This document shows, piece after piece, positions 57,196 through 64,000 of a stretch of 64,000 nt of DNA (the stretch's first letter is position 1; every line of letters starts with the position of its first letter). The notes under the pieces were generated by a model. That model saw only the letters and a program-made list of their open reading frames with translations. It was not told the origin of the DNA and did no database searches. Made by a program: the position numbers and the translations under genes. Source of the DNA: JBMNEH01 sp050948665 (GTDB lineage: Bacteria; Bacillota; Clostridia; Christensenellales; UMGS416); contig JBMNEH010000001.1 of the NCBI GenBank assembly GCA_050948665.1, positions 744,001-808,000 of the forward strand, read 5' to 3'.

Positions 57196-58683
57196 TCAGG
57201 GATTCTGGTACAAATGGGAGGAGGCATAGACCGCCTCACAGGTGACCTCGATGCGGAGCTTCCGCAGCAGCCGCTCGTCCGTTTCCGAGAGGATAACGGT
57301 GGAATGCGCATCGCAACCTGCAAGAGCAGGCAGCTTTTCCAGCGCCGTTTCCACCATCGGATTGGTGGCGGCGGAGATGCTCAGTGCGATCAAAGCCTCC
57401 TCCGGGCTGAGCGCAGCATCCCGTTCACCCAGCGTGACCCCCTTCAACCGCAATATGGGGGCCAGTACCACCGGAGAAATCAGGTGCATATCGTCAGGAA
57501 TGCCGGAAAGGTATTTTATCGCATTGATCAGCATTGCCGCGGGTGCGTTCATAAGCCGGGACGATTTCCCTGTGAGTATGGTGCCGTCCGGAAGGGCGAT
57601 CGCCATGGCGGGAGTGTTGGCGGCGGCGGCTTTCTCCAGCGCGGGAGTGACCACCGGCCGGTCATGGGGCCAGATATCCAGCTCCTTCAACAATAGGTGA
57701 TTTGTTTGGGTGGTGGCGGCATCCCCCCGGCCGATACGCTGATCACATTTAGCCCGAAAATAACGGCGGATGACCTCCTGCTTGGCGGCTTCACAGCAAA
57801 CCGCGTCGTCCACGATGGCGTAGCCGGCCATATTGACCCCCATATCCGTCGGGGAATTGTAGAAATATCCGTTGCCCGTGATTTTGTGGAGGATATTCTT
57901 CACGATGGGGAAGGCGGCAATATCCCGGTTGTAATTGACAGCGGATACGCCGTAGGCTTCCAGATGGAAATGATCGATCACATTGATATCGTGAAGGTCG
58001 GCGGTGGCAGCCTCGTAAGCCAGGTTTACAGGGTGTTTGAGAGGAATATTCCAGATAGGGAAGGTCTCAAACTTGGCATACCCGGCTTTGACCCCCCGTT
58101 TATACTCGTGGTACAGCTGGGAGAGACAGGTGGCCAGCTTACCGCTGCCCGGCCCGGGGGCGGTTACGATTACCAACGGGCGGCTTGTTTCGACATAGGG
58201 ACTCTTGCCATAGCCCTCATCGCTGACGATGGTGTCCACATCCGTAGGGTAGCCTTTTGTGAAGGTGTGGATATAAGTACGCATACCCAGACCCTCCAGC
58301 TTGTTTTTGAAGAGATCCGCCGAATGCTGCCCCTGGTACTGGGTGATCACTACGGCAGTCACCTGCAGCCCCCACTCCCGGAGGTGGTCGATAAGCCGCA
58401 GCATATCCTGGTCATAGGTGATGCCGAAATCCGCCCTGATCCTGTTCTGCTCGATGTCCGACGCACTGATGCAGAAGATGATCTCACATTGGTCCTTCAG
58501 CGTCAGCAGAATCTTTACCTTGCCGTTCACATCAAATCCCGGAAGGACACGCGCCGCGTGATAATCATCGAACAACTTGCCGCCGAATTCCAAGTACAGT
58601 TTGTTGTCAAACATTGCGATACGCTCCAGTATCTTCTCCGTTTGCTTCTGCGCATACAATTCCGCGTCAAAACCGATTTTCAT
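57196..58683 (-). CDS. DUF1846 domain protein
   Basis: This 494-residue protein matches DUF1846 over its full length: MKIGFDAELYAQKQT at the start, VTAPGPGSGKLATCLSQLYHE (a P-loop-like segment), then GRGDAATTQTNHLLLKELD. Family members are conserved in Firmicutes and have a P-loop-related fold, but their reaction is not established. The frame is open ten codons upstream; ATG 58683 has GGAGGTAAGG and is chosen. It stands alone between the esterase pair and the pot operon. Confidence 0.9.
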   Translation of the reverse strand: MKIGFDAELYAQKQTEKILERIAMFDNKLYLEFGGKLFDDYHAARVLPGFDVNGKVKILLTLKDQCEIIFCISASDIEQNRIRADFGITYDQDMLRLIDHLREWGLQVTAVVITQYQGQHSADLFKNKLEGLGMRTYIHTFTKGYPTDVDTIVSDEGYGKSPYVETSRPLVIVTAPGPGSGKLATCLSQLYHEYKRGVKAGYAKFETFPIWNIPLKHPVNLAYEAATADLHDINVIDHFHLEAYGVSAVNYNRDIAAFPIVKNILHKITGNGYFYNSPTDMGVNMAGYAIVDDAVCCEAAKQEVIRRYFRAKCDQRIGRGDAATTQTNHLLLKELDIWPHDRPVVTPALEKAAAANTPAMAIALPDGTILTGKSSRLMNAPAAMLINAIKYLSGIPDDMHLISPVVLAPILRLKGVTLGERDAALSPEEALIALSISAATNPMVETALEKLPALAGCDAHSTVILSETDERLLRKLRIEVTCEAVYASSHLYQNP

Positions 58684-58792
58684 CCTTACCTCCAACCCCA
58701 AAAACAATAGCACATTATCCGCCGCTTTTCAACCTCCCGGAAAAGAAAATCCAGCGGGGGAAGTACGATATAATCAAACAGAAATTTTACTA

Positions 58793-58821
58793 TTGACAAA
58801 CATATATTATTGTGGTATACA
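58793..58821 (+). promoter_or_regulatory. Sigma-A promoter of the pot operon
   Basis: A perfect TTGACA, a 17-base spacer and TATACA, about 92 bases before the regulator gene. Confidence 0.75.
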
Positions 58822-58827
58822 TGTCCC

Positions 58828-58869
58828 GTTTGGTTTCATCATACCAAACTTTGGGTTTGATATGATGAA
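58828..58869. promoter_or_regulatory. Overlapping inverted repeats after the pot promoter, candidate operator
   Basis: GTTTGGT (58828) pairs with ACCAAAC (58843). The bases TTCATCATACCAAAC (58835-58849) also pair 14 of 15 with GTTTGATATGATGAA (58855-58869). The two pairings exclude one another as RNA. Lying just after the start of transcription, they could bind the XRE-cupin regulator. Confidence 0.55.
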
Positions 58870-58912
58870 TCGGCGCGCCGCGGTCGCGGTATGATCGGAA
58901 TGGAGGATATTC

Positions 58913-59452
58913 ATGAACATCGGCGGGAAGATCCGCAGCCTCCGGCAAATGAACGGCATGACGCTGGAGGATCTGGCAACGAGGACGGATTTATCCAAGG
59001 GTTTCCTGTCCCAAGTTGAGAGAGATTTGGCTTCTCCCTCTATCGCCACGCTGGTGGATCTGCTGGAAGCACTAGGGACGACACCCCAGCAGTTTTTCTC
59101 CGGACCGGATAAAGAGCAGGTGGTTTTTACCCCTGAGGATACCTTTGAAAGCAGGGACGAGGAAGCAGGCACCACGATCCGCTGGCTGATCCCCAACGCG
59201 CAGAAGAATATGATGGAACCCATACTGCTCACCTTAAAACCGGGAGGAGCCACTCCCATGCAGGACCCCCATAGGGGGGAGGAATTCGGCCATGTGCTCA
59301 GCGGCACCGTGGTACTCATAGAGGGGATCGAACGGCACCGTCTGCGCAGAGGGGATTCATTCTATATACAAACCCGGCTGCCCCATGGTTTACAGAACCC
59401 GGGCAAGACCGAAGCGAAGGTGCTCTGGATCTCAGATCCACCCAGTTTTTGA
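58913..59452 (+). CDS. XRE-cupin transcriptional regulator of the pot operon
   Basis: The 179-residue protein has an N-terminal helix-turn-helix (IGGKIRSLRQMNGMTLEDLA ... SKGFLSQVERDLASPSI) and a C-terminal cupin (about 110-175, HRGEEFGHVLSGTV, GDSFYIQTRLPHGLQNPG). The layout is that of PuuR-like regulators, which sense small molecules such as putrescine. It is the first gene before potA, so it most likely controls polyamine uptake and itself. The start has GGAGGATATTC. Confidence 0.92.
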   Translation: MNIGGKIRSLRQMNGMTLEDLATRTDLSKGFLSQVERDLASPSIATLVDLLEALGTTPQQFFSGPDKEQVVFTPEDTFESRDEEAGTTIRWLIPNAQKNMMEPILLTLKPGGATPMQDPHRGEEFGHVLSGTVVLIEGIERHRLRRGDSFYIQTRLPHGLQNPGKTEAKVLWISDPPSF

Positions 59453-59477
59453 TTCTGAACACAAAGGAGAAGGCCCC

Positions 59478-60587
59478 ATGTCAGACGCTTTGATTTATTT
59501 GGAGGATGTGACCCGGGTTTTCAAAGATGATATAGAGGAGAAAGTCGCTGTTGACAGTGTAAATCTCCGTATACGCCGCCGGGAGTTTGTTACGCTTCTC
59601 GGTCCCTCGGGCTGCGGCAAGACCACGACGCTGCGTATGATAGCAGGATTTGAGGCGCCCACATCCGGACGCATTTACATAGACGGCAAGGATATGGACG
59701 GCGTGCCTGCCTATAAGAGGAAGGTGAACACCGTATTCCAGCGGTACGCCCTGTTTCCTCATTTGAATGTGGAGGAAAATATCGCTTTCGGTCTCCATGT
59801 GAAGAAGTTGCCCCGGGAGCAGATTACTCCCAAAGTGGACGGCATGCTTGATATGGTGGGACTGAAGGGCTACGGCAAGCGAAAGGTGGATTCCCTCTCC
59901 GGCGGCGAACAGCAGCGGGTCGCTATCGCCCGGGCGCTGGTGAACGAGCCGGAGGTGTTGCTGCTGGATGAGCCTCTGGGTGCTCTTGACTTAAAAAAGC
60001 GGAAGGAAATGCAGATCGAACTGAAGAATATGCAGCAGGAGTTGGGTATTACCTTCGTGTATGTGACCCATGACCAGGAGGAAGCCCTCACAATGTCGGA
60101 CACCATCGTGGTCATGAGCGGTGGGAAGATCCAACAGATAGGTACTCCCCAGGATGTTTATAACGAGCCGCAAAACCGTTTTGTGGCGGATTTTATCGGG
60201 GAAAGCAATATTATAGACGGGATCATGGCGGCGGATAAGGAGGTTTGGATCCACGGACAAGCGATGGAGTGCGTGGATGTGGGTTTCGAAAAAGACGAGC
60301 CTGTGGATGTGGTGATCCGGCCTGAGGATATTTATATCGTCACACCGGAAAACGGCAAGCTGGCCGTAGGGGTCGTGGAGTCAGTAGTGTTCAAAGGTGT
60401 TCATTATGAAATGATAATCACGGACGAATACGGTTACGAGTGGATGGTACAGGATACAAACCATTTCCCCGTCGGGGAAAGGGTGGGGATGATCGTCAAG
60501 CCCTTTGATATCCACATTATGCGTAAGCCTACGGATCCCACTGCCGACATTCCGTCCCCGGACGAGGAGGCCGACGAAGAGATATGA
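59478..60587 (+). CDS. potA: Spermidine/putrescine ABC transporter ATPase PotA
   Basis: The 369-residue ATPase powers polyamine import. Motifs: Walker A GPSGCGKTTTL, signature LSGGEQQRVA, Walker B LLLDEPLGALD and the H-loop VTHDQ. A C-terminal regulatory TOBE domain (about 270-350) is typical of PotA. The frame runs further upstream, but ATG 59478 has AAAGGAGAAGG before it. The end overlaps potB as ATGA. Confidence 0.96.
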   Translation: MSDALIYLEDVTRVFKDDIEEKVAVDSVNLRIRRREFVTLLGPSGCGKTTTLRMIAGFEAPTSGRIYIDGKDMDGVPAYKRKVNTVFQRYALFPHLNVEENIAFGLHVKKLPREQITPKVDGMLDMVGLKGYGKRKVDSLSGGEQQRVAIARALVNEPEVLLLDEPLGALDLKKRKEMQIELKNMQQELGITFVYVTHDQEEALTMSDTIVVMSGGKIQQIGTPQDVYNEPQNRFVADFIGESNIIDGIMAADKEVWIHGQAMECVDVGFEKDEPVDVVIRPEDIYIVTPENGKLAVGVVESVVFKGVHYEMIITDEYGYEWMVQDTNHFPVGERVGMIVKPFDIHIMRKPTDPTADIPSPDEEADEEI

Positions 60588-61399
60588 AAAGACTCAAGCT
60601 CTTTGCGTTGCCGTATATCGCCTGGATGGTGCTCTTTACCGTGCTGCCCATGTTCCTTATCCTTTACTACGCTTTTACGGACAGCGAAGGGGCTTTTACC
60701 CTCCAGAACCTGTGGAGGGCGCTGGATCCCATGTACCTGCGGATACTCTGGCGTTCTGTATGGATGTCGGCTGCCTGTACGGTCATCTGTCTTGCCATTG
60801 GCTATCCCGTGGCGTATATCCTGTCCCGTTCCAGGTACGGCGAGTTATTTTCGGTGCTCTTCATACTGCCCATGTGGATGAATTTCCTGCTCCGTACCTA
60901 TGCATGGATGAGTCTACTGGAGAATACCGGGATCATCAACACCATGCTTTCCGCCATGGGGCTATCCACCGTCAGTCTGCTCTACACACCGCAGGCGGTG
61001 ATGCTGGGCATGGTATACAACTATCTGCCTTTTATGATACTTCCGATATACACTATTTTGCAAAAGCAGGATAAAAGCCTGCTGGAGGCTGCCCGGGACC
61101 TGGGTTGTAATCCTATCGGTGTTTTTACCAAGGTAACCTTACCCTTGTCTGTTCCCGGAGTGATTTCCGGCATTATGATGGTGTTCATGCCGGGCGTGAC
61201 TACCTTTGTGATATCCCGCTTGCTTGGGGGCGCCAAGCAGATGTTGTTCGGCGATCTGATCGAACAGCAGTATCTGACCACCGGGAATTGGAATGTGGGT
61301 TCCATGCTTGCGGTGATAATGCTGGTCATCATCCTGATTTCTATGGCGGTGCTTGAGAAGTTTGGCGGAGGTGTGAAGGATGGAGGTGGGTTGATGTGA
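60584..61399 (+). CDS. potB: Spermidine/putrescine ABC transporter permease PotB
   Basis: This 271-residue permease has about six transmembrane helices and the EAA loop that docks PotA (EAARDLGCNPIGVFTKVTLP). The N-terminal helix IAWMVLFTVLPMFLILYYAF matches PotB. It overlaps potA and potC by four bases each, so the three are translationally coupled. Confidence 0.95.
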   Translation: MKRLKLFALPYIAWMVLFTVLPMFLILYYAFTDSEGAFTLQNLWRALDPMYLRILWRSVWMSAACTVICLAIGYPVAYILSRSRYGELFSVLFILPMWMNFLLRTYAWMSLLENTGIINTMLSAMGLSTVSLLYTPQAVMLGMVYNYLPFMILPIYTILQKQDKSLLEAARDLGCNPIGVFTKVTLPLSVPGVISGIMMVFMPGVTTFVISRLLGGAKQMLFGDLIEQQYLTTGNWNVGSMLAVIMLVIILISMAVLEKFGGGVKDGGGLM

Positions 61400-62196
61400 G
61401 GAAACTGGGTCATTTGTTGAAACGGTTCTATATGGGACTGGTGCTTTTTTTCCTCTACGCGCCGATCCTCGTGATGATCGTACTTTCCTTTAATGAGGGA
61501 AAATCCCGGGGCAACTTTACCGGCTTCTCTTTAAAGTGGTATGTTGAGTTGTTTACCAACAGGGAAATTATGGAGGCACTGTCCAACACTCTCATTGTCG
61601 GCGTACTGTCTGCCCTGATTGCCACCGCTGTAGGTACCTTTGCCGCCTTTGGCATCAGCCAGATGAGGAAACGCTCACAGGGGCTGGTGATGAATATTTC
61701 CTACCTGCCGGTCATCAACCCGGACATCGTAACGGGCGTCTCGCTGATGATGCTGTTTGTCTTCATGAAGATGAACCTCGGCTTCGCCACCATGCTGATC
61801 AGCCACGTTATGTTCAACATTCCCTATGTGATCCTGTCGGTGATGCCACGTATTCAACAGATGGACAAGCATCTCTTTGAGGCAGCGATGGACCTGGGCA
61901 TGACACCGCTGCAGGCATTCTTTCGGGTGGTGCTGCCGGATATCATGCCCGGTATCGTTAGCGGCTGCATACTGGCCTTTACCCTGTCTATCGATGATTT
62001 CGTTGTCAGCTTTTTCACTTCCTCCGGCGTACAGAATTTGAGTATCTATATCTATTCCTCAGCAAGAAGAGGGATCGAACCTACAGTCTATGCCATTATG
62101 GCATTGATGTTTGTAACAGTTCTGACATTATTGCTTTTTATCAACCGAAAGACCCTGCTGCAAAGCAGGAGAGCCCGGCAACCCCGGGCAGAATGA
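61396..62196 (+). CDS. potC: Spermidine/putrescine ABC transporter permease PotC
   Basis: The 266-residue second permease starts with GTG overlapping the potB stop (GTGA). About six membrane helices are visible; the EAA loop reads EAAMDLGMTPLQAFFRVVLPD. The segment FTLSIDDFVVSFFTS is typical of PotC. Confidence 0.95.
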   Translation: MRKLGHLLKRFYMGLVLFFLYAPILVMIVLSFNEGKSRGNFTGFSLKWYVELFTNREIMEALSNTLIVGVLSALIATAVGTFAAFGISQMRKRSQGLVMNISYLPVINPDIVTGVSLMMLFVFMKMNLGFATMLISHVMFNIPYVILSVMPRIQQMDKHLFEAAMDLGMTPLQAFFRVVLPDIMPGIVSGCILAFTLSIDDFVVSFFTSSGVQNLSIYIYSSARRGIEPTVYAIMALMFVTVLTLLLFINRKTLLQSRRARQPRAE

Positions 62197-62208
62197 AGGA
62201 GGGATCTC

Positions 62209-63249
62209 ATGAAAAGAAAATTTGCTCTTATCCTGGCAGCGGTGTTGCTGCTGATTTTATTGGTTACCGTGTTTTCCGGATGCGAAAGCCGGACGGTGCT
62301 GAATGTCTACAACTGGGGAGAATACATCGATAAAAATGTTTTAAAACAGTTTGAAGAAGAGACCGGCATCAAGATCCGGTATTCCACCTTTGCCAGCAAC
62401 GAGGAAATGTACGCTAAACTGAAAGCCGGCGGCGGCAACTATGATGTTATTTTCCCCTCGGATTATATGGTGCAAAGGCTGATCGAGAAGGATATGTTGG
62501 CGGAGTTGAACTATGACAACATACCCAATTTCTCCTATATCATGGAAGACCTGAAGAATATGTCCTACGATCCGGGCAATACTTACTCCGTTCCCTATAT
62601 GTGGGGCACGGTGGGCATCCTTTATAATAAGGCGCTGACCGGCGTCGACATCGATTCCTGGACAGCCCTGTGGGATGAGAAGTACGCCCAGAACCTGTTC
62701 ATGTATGATTCCTCCCGGGACAGTTTTGCTCCCGCTCTCATACTTGCCGGTTATTCCGTCAATGAGCGTAGTGATGCCGCGCTGGAGGAAGCTACCCAGC
62801 TGCTGATACAGCAGAAGCCGCTGGTACTGGCCTATTTGACCGATGAGGTGCAGGATAAAATGGTACAGGGCGAGGCTGCGCTGGCGCTGGTATATTCCGG
62901 CTATGTGTCCGGCGCGGTGGCGGAGAACGAGGACCTGCGTTATGTCATTCCCAAGGAAGGCTCCAATGTCTGGTTTGACGCGGTCTGCATCCCCAAGAGC
63001 AGTAAGAACAAGGAGGCAGCTGAGCTGTTTATCAACTTCCTTTGCCGGACGGATATCGCGCTGGCCAATGTGGAGGAGATTTGCTATGCTACGCCCCACC
63101 AGGGTGCTTACGATCTGCTGGATCCGGAGGAACAGAATAACCCGGTTAATTACCCTTCCTCGGAAGATTTGGCCCGGTGTGAGGTTTATGTGGACCTGGG
63201 TGATTACAATGCCAAGTATGACGATGCCTTCTTAAGAGTAAAGGGATAA
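62209..63249 (+). CDS. potD: Polyamine-binding lipoprotein PotD
   Basis: The 346-residue solute-binding protein is exported by a lipoprotein signal with lipobox FSGC (Cys25). The mature part begins with LNVYNWGEYIDKNVL, characteristic of PotD/PotF, and contains aromatic and acidic residues for amine binding (YDVIFPSDYMV, VPYMWGTVGI, WFDAVCIP). It captures spermidine or putrescine for PotABC. The start has AAGGAGGGATCTC. A strong terminator ends the operon. Confidence 0.96.
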   Translation: MKRKFALILAAVLLLILLVTVFSGCESRTVLNVYNWGEYIDKNVLKQFEEETGIKIRYSTFASNEEMYAKLKAGGGNYDVIFPSDYMVQRLIEKDMLAELNYDNIPNFSYIMEDLKNMSYDPGNTYSVPYMWGTVGILYNKALTGVDIDSWTALWDEKYAQNLFMYDSSRDSFAPALILAGYSVNERSDAALEEATQLLIQQKPLVLAYLTDEVQDKMVQGEAALALVYSGYVSGAVAENEDLRYVIPKEGSNVWFDAVCIPKSSKNKEAAELFINFLCRTDIALANVEEICYATPHQGAYDLLDPEEQNNPVNYPSSEDLARCEVYVDLGDYNAKYDDAFLRVKG

Positions 63250-63264
63250 CATCACCCTATATTA

Positions 63265-63295
63265 ACCCCGGAGAATCTCTTTCTCCGGGGTTTTT
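63265..63295 (+). terminator. Terminator of the pot operon
   Basis: An 11-bp perfect stem (ACCCCGGAGAA / TTCTCCGGGGT) followed by TTTT. Confidence 0.9.
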
Positions 63296-63505
63296 GAATG
63301 AGGAATTTAACGGATGACCGTCAAATCCTATGAAACTGCCGCCGAAAGAGAATATGTTTATATGAGCATGTTTCCAGCCGAAAACACCGTTTGCCCTATG
63401 CCGATATGTCCGTGATTTGCGGCTTTCGGAAAGCATACCGGGATGCCCCGAATCCCTTGAGCAGATTGACAGGAAAGAAAATTGCGGGAAACGCTGAAAA
63501 GGCCG

Positions 63506-63534
63506 TTGACAAGCCTTATATTCATCGTTATAAT
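63506..63534 (+). promoter_or_regulatory. Full-consensus sigma-A promoter of rplM
   Basis: TTGACA, exactly 17 bases, TATAAT: both boxes perfect, as expected for a highly expressed ribosomal protein gene. Confidence 0.85.
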
Positions 63535-63649
63535 AATAGCGCTGCTTTTCGGACGATTAGCCCCGGCCGGAAAGAGCTGCGTTTGACGGAGGCGCACCCG
63601 GCTTGCCGGCTACCAACCACTTCTGTCCACCAATCATCGGAGGTAAATA

Positions 63650-64000
63650 ATGAGTTCATTCATGGCAAACGCCCAGAATGTTGAGCGTAAATGGTACATT
63701 GTGGACGCTGCCGGCCTTCCATTGGGCCGTGTAGCCAGCCAGGTGGCCGCTATTCTCCGTGGGAAGAATAAGCCCACTTTCACGCCCCATGTCGATACCG
63801 GGGATCATGTTATTGTTATCAACTGCGCCAAGGCAGTATTGACCGGGAAGAAGATAGACCAAAAAATGCATTATCGCCATTCCGGTTATGTAAGCGGCCT
63901 GAAGGCCACTTCTTACCGGATCATCATGGAAAAGAAACCCGATTTTGCTATGTATCACGCTGTCAAGGGCATGCTCCCCAAGAACGCTCTCGGCAGGCAG
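63650..64000 (+). CDS. rplM: Ribosomal protein L13, N-terminal part (runs off window)
   Basis: From ATG 63650, with CGGAGGTAAATA upstream, 117 codons stay open to the window end. The sequence has ERKWYIVDAAGLPLGRVAS, VVINCAKA-like VIVINCAKAVLTGKK, YRHSGYVSGLK and KGMLPKNALGRQ, all L13 hallmarks. L13 is an early-assembling 50S protein. rpsI (S9) is expected to follow beyond the edge. A second in-frame ATG four codons later is possible. Confidence 0.96.
   Translation, partial: MSSFMANAQNVERKWYIVDAAGLPLGRVASQVAAILRGKNKPTFTPHVDTGDHVIVINCAKAVLTGKKIDQKMHYRHSGYVSGLKATSYRIIMEKKPDFAMYHAVKGMLPKNALGRQ

Larger units (their letters stand above)
63250..63649. other. Intergenic region between potD and rplM (400 bp)
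   Basis: It holds the potD terminator, about 210 bases with no supported gene, the consensus promoter of rplM and its leader of about 110 bases. The leader can fold: CCGGC/GCCGG near 63598-63609 sits inside a wider GCCGG...CCGGC pairing, so an L13-binding leader is conceivable. Confidence 0.5.

Overview
The window reads as a chromosomal segment of an anaerobic Firmicute of class Clostridia. The evidence is the housekeeping order rbgA-rnhB-yraN-comM-dprA-trmFO-hslVU, RNase J, Gram-positive style Shine-Dalgarno sites, several TTG/GTG starts, near-consensus sigma-A promoters and a Clostridia-like 16S rRNA. GC content looks moderate, with AT-richer patches at 26.2-26.6, 46.6-49.1 and 55.2-55.5 kb. 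I cannot place it more finely by eye. I saw no CRISPR array, transposase, prophage or tRNA gene.

Layout. 1-4.75 kb: hflX (cut by the window edge), an EF-G paralogue, a DegV/FakB-like lipid-binding protein and an orphan corrinoid protein. 4.8-6.3 kb: a decayed LysR gene and about 0.6 kb without a convincing gene. 6.3-15.4 kb: a minus-strand operon of overlapping or nearly abutting genes (FAD oxidoreductase-recF-argS-fumarase alpha-GH116-rhaD-lipoprotein). 15.6-18.9 kb: an RHH regulator and clpB. 18.9-26.1 kb: an SH3 envelope protein, a GH9-metallophosphoesterase-sugar isomerase operon, a small unknown protein, asd and a SanA-like protein. 26.5-31.6 kb: a complete 16S-23S-5S operon with promoter and terminator. 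31.7-46.5 kb: the rbgA-to-mltG housekeeping run, interrupted by a 1255-residue double glycosyltransferase. 46.6-51.2 kb: an accessory stretch with three frame-broken genes (GNAT, XRE, GH30) and one unrecognised toroid-like protein. 51.2-55.2 kb: nitroreductase, DnaJ-domain and DUF5685 genes, then a tandem family of small exported proteins, one decayed, headed by a 51-residue exported peptide. 55.5-58.7 kb: two paralogous esterases and DUF1846. 58.8-63.3 kb: an XRE-cupin regulator with the potABCD polyamine transporter. 63.5 kb to the end: the start of rplM.

Functionally, the accessory genes point to use of plant-type glycans. GH116, GH9 and GH30 all lack export signals, so they probably act on imported oligosaccharides or glycosides; RhaD, a sugar isomerase-like protein and two acyl esterases fit the same theme.

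The points most worth a second look are: three covarying base-pair changes in helix 28 of 16S rRNA; the tandem exported-protein family with its tiny leader-like peptide; the double-headed GT-C membrane protein; palindromes overlapping or following the promoters of the recF and pot operons; and several single-base frameshifts near short homopolymers, which may be real decay or assembly errors.
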